A DNA stretch of 64,000 nucleotides from Eutypella sp. D-1 (taxonomy: Eukaryota; Ascomycota; Sordariomycetes; Xylariales; Diatrypaceae): positions 806,001 through 870,000 of the forward strand of contig JAJTTP010000018.1 in the NCBI GenBank assembly GCA_023313575.1. The letters run 5' to 3'. A model generated the notes under the pieces. It did not search any database and had not been told where the DNA came from. It saw only the letters and a program-made list of their open reading frames with translations. This document shows, piece after piece, positions 61,464 through 64,000 of the stretch. The translations under genes and the position numbers were made by a program. Within the stretch, counting starts at the first letter, position 1. Each line of letters begins with the position of its first letter.

Positions 61464-62559
61464 ATTTTATAAGCTTATAAAATTTATAAAAAAGTTAATA
61501 TATTAAGGATAATAATTTTTAATTATTATATACTTACCAAGTTTAATTTAACTTTTTTATACGTATTATCTTTTTTATGCTTTTTTTTCGGTTCGTTATT
61601 ATTTATCTTTTTTGCTTACATTTAATAATAAACCGACGATAAAACTTAAGCTTATTTTTAGCCGCGGCAAAATTATATTCGATCTCGGAATCGGGGTTAA
61701 ATTTAAAATCGGAATCGATTTCCGAACTGGTACCCGTTTTTAAAAAGAACTTTATTACCGGGCTTAATATTATATTAATCTTAAGGGCTGGAGATATTAA
61801 AATTATAATAATAGCCGAGCCGTTATTAATTATTATTAAAAAAGGTTTCCGTTATGTATTTACGTTATATATTTATTTAATTAATCAAGTAATTAATTAA
61901 GCAGTAAAGCTAATACCGTTTTAAGCCTTAAACCTTTTTAAATTTATTATTTTATCGGTTTCCGGTTTTTTATTAAGAGATTAAAAGCGTCCTTTATAAA
62001 GTTTATAACGTTAATGCCATTATCGGGGTTTCTTATGTATAATAAGCATTTTAGTCTATAAAGAATATAAAAAATAAAAAGTCAAGAATAAAATAATAAA
62101 TAAAATAATTACGTAAATATGGAAAGGAAATAAATATAATTATTTTATAAAGCTTTTTTTAACAGCGTTTAAAAAGCCGATAAAATAAGGACGATAATAA
62201 TAAGAAATAAATATTATAATTAAAATAAGTTATCCCTGGCAAAGGGCGGCATCGCCGATTAAGAACCATCTTTTAATGCGAAATAAAAGGGGCGTGGTAA
62301 GGCGACCGTAAAAAGACGGTCTAATATAAGAAATGGACGGAGCCGAAACGGATAAATTTAATATAAAACGGAATATTTCCGTATCTTATTAAGGAAAAGC
62401 TAAATAAGTAGGCGGTAAAAGATATGTTTATGTAAGGAAGGCGGTTAAGAAAAGGAGGGATAAATTTAAAAGTTTTAACAGTATGGGTTAACTGTTAAAT
62501 GCGGAAGCATTAACCTGTTAAAAGAGGCAGTAAACCTATACGGAGGTACATACTCTTAG
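61464..62559. other. AT-rich DNA, no recognised gene
   Basis: On the minus strand near 61,580-61,750 a short register reads SSEIDSDFKFNPDSEIEYN followed by a basic end and TAA, resembling the acidic-then-basic tail of some ORF, unidentified. The 62,230-62,560 stretch keeps G-rich words (GGAAGGCGG, GAGGCAG) and is less mutated. Confidence 0.4.
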
Positions 62560-63793
62560 TAATTTTTAAATATAAAGCATAACGATAAGGTGGTAACGAA
62601 TTTAAATAAAATAAAAGCGGTAAATTAAATAAGTTTATTAATTATAAAGTTATATTGTTTATAATAATTATATTACGTAATAATAATATTAAAATAATTA
62701 TTATTAAAATATATCTTAATTAATTTATTTATACGTAAAATGTTAATTCTGGCCGGAAAAGGATTTTTAATATAGTTAAAACGTAATAACGGAGGCGAAG
62801 TTTAATAATTACTTTTAACAAATTTTATTATATAGAAATTATCCTGTTTTTAAAAACTTATTTTTTAATTTTTTAAACGTATTATGTTTTCCTGTTTTTT
62901 AATATATATTTTTTAACGGCTTAAGTTAAAATGTTTATTATAATAAGTAACGATCGGGGCTTAATATATTTATAACGGTTATCGAGATTATAAGTATTAT
63001 AAAAATTATAAATATTATTTTTTTACCTTTGTTTTCGATAAGTTAACCCCGGTTTTATAAGGTTTAAATAATATTTCGTAATATTCCCGGGCTTTTACGC
63101 CGTTTTTAAAGTCTGTTCGGGAGGTAAGTTTTTTTTAATCGATTTATTTAAAGATTTTATTAATAATTATTAATAAGTTTAAAAAAGCGGACTGATAATC
63201 CCGGGATGGTTAATTTTTAATTTTTTAAAAAAGCATTTTTATAACTTGGTTAAAATATTTATATCGTTAATAATAATAAACAAATCGGTAACCGCGGTTA
63301 TTATTTTATTTTTTTAAAGTCTTTCCATTATGCGTAATATTATTAAATTAATAAAAAAGTATAAGTAAAAGTAATAAGTTATAAGGTTTTATAATATAAA
63401 TAGCTAAAAAGGAAAAAGTATAAAAGTTACGTAAAAATTATAACGTAAAAGTAATTTATTTTTAATAATCATTTAACCTTTTAATTATAAATTTTTAAAC
63501 GGTAACCTTATAATAATAATATAATTAAAGCGGTAAAACTTAATTATTTACGTTTTATTTATTTTATTTAAGATTTATTTTAATAACAAAAATATATAAA
63601 TTAAATAATTTCGATTAGTTATAATTAAATAAAAAATAAGGTGCCCGAGATAAATCGCGTTTTAAAATAAAGGACTAATAGGTCTGGATTTAATTATCCA
63701 CGTATAAAATTAAAGCTGTAATTACGGTTAAAAATAAAACTAGTTTTAACATTTTATGTACTAATTAAGTAAAGCTTTAACTGAAAATGGATT
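62560..63793 (-). repeat. Dispersed repeat segment B (second copy, inverted)
   Basis: About 1.23 kb matching the reverse complement of 27,913-29,142 along its length, with differences mostly of transition type. It joins segment A directly at about 63,793. Family unknown. Confidence 0.8.
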
Positions 63794-64000
63794 TTAATTA
63801 AGATGTTTTTATAAAAAAAGCCGGCCCGGTATAATAATTTATAACCTTTAATATATGCTTTAAATATAATAAATAAAGCGGCCGGGGGATTTATTTTATA
63901 AATAAACTTTTTATAATTATAAAAAACGATATAATAATATACCCGATTTAATAATATAAAGTTATTATTAAATTTTATCGAAAGTATTAAGTGTAATTAT
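63794..64000 (-). repeat. Dispersed repeat segment A (second copy, inverted, cut by window end)
   Basis: Matches the reverse complement of 21,803-22,008, with landmarks CCGGCCCGGTAT and AATATACCCGATTTAATAA. The repeat must continue beyond the window. Confidence 0.8.

Noticed and set aside
1..64000. rRNA, telomere repeats, or mitochondrial origin of the AT-rich DNA
   Set aside because: No rRNA words or telomeric arrays were seen; LTR retrotransposons, spliceosomal-type introns and NLR genes with RIP-type mutation indicate nuclear fungal DNA.

Overview
The window is filamentous-ascomycete (Pezizomycotina) nuclear DNA, most of it an AT-rich block mutated by repeat-induced point mutation (RIP). 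Outside one island the sequence is crowded with TA and poor in CA and TG, while CG survives everywhere. Retrotransposon and gene frames are broken by stops that replace CAA, CAG or TGG codons, and glycine and aspartate codons have drifted by G-to-A change. No bacterial, organellar, rRNA or convincing tRNA feature was seen. The species cannot be named from this.

Layout: 1-3,592 is unassigned RIPed DNA. 3,593-10,470 is a complete but dead Ty3/Gypsy element on the minus strand, with matching LTRs and a perfect 5-bp target duplication. About 13,300-20,250 is an island of balanced composition that RIP has not swept. It holds small, mostly orphan genes: a basic ORF, a RING-like exon, a solitary pogo/CENP-B-type helix-turn-helix ORF, a 213-codon gene with one internal TAG, a 254-codon orphan frame, and a coiled-coil plus C2H2 zinc-finger gene. 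AT-rich DNA then resumes to the end. 21,803-29,142 is a repeat unit split by about 5.9 kb; its uninterrupted counterpart lies inverted at 62,560-64,000. 30,280-30,720 is a degraded C2H2 gene. 32,180-38,461 is a complete, dead Ty1/Copia element with 207-bp LTRs. A solo LTR of the Gypsy family lies at 61,028-61,458.

The most interesting content is a pair of RIP-killed NLR/STAND genes, the family behind fungal heterokaryon incompatibility and innate recognition. 42,396-44,213 (+) is an NB-ARC plus TPR gene whose P-loop is interrupted by a predicted 49-bp intron. 53,983-57,818 (-) is a full-length gene with a helical STAND N-terminus, NACHT and WD40 domains, and nine tandem 126-bp (42-residue) WD40 units. 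After removal of one 56-bp intron it reads as one uninterrupted register of 1,260 codons, so it was inactivated by substitutions alone. An unidentified RIPed minus-strand frame (ATG at 41,652) lies head-to-head with the NB-ARC gene.

No working operon-like system is visible. The window reads as a heterochromatic graveyard of transposons and immune-receptor genes around one GC-balanced accessory island.
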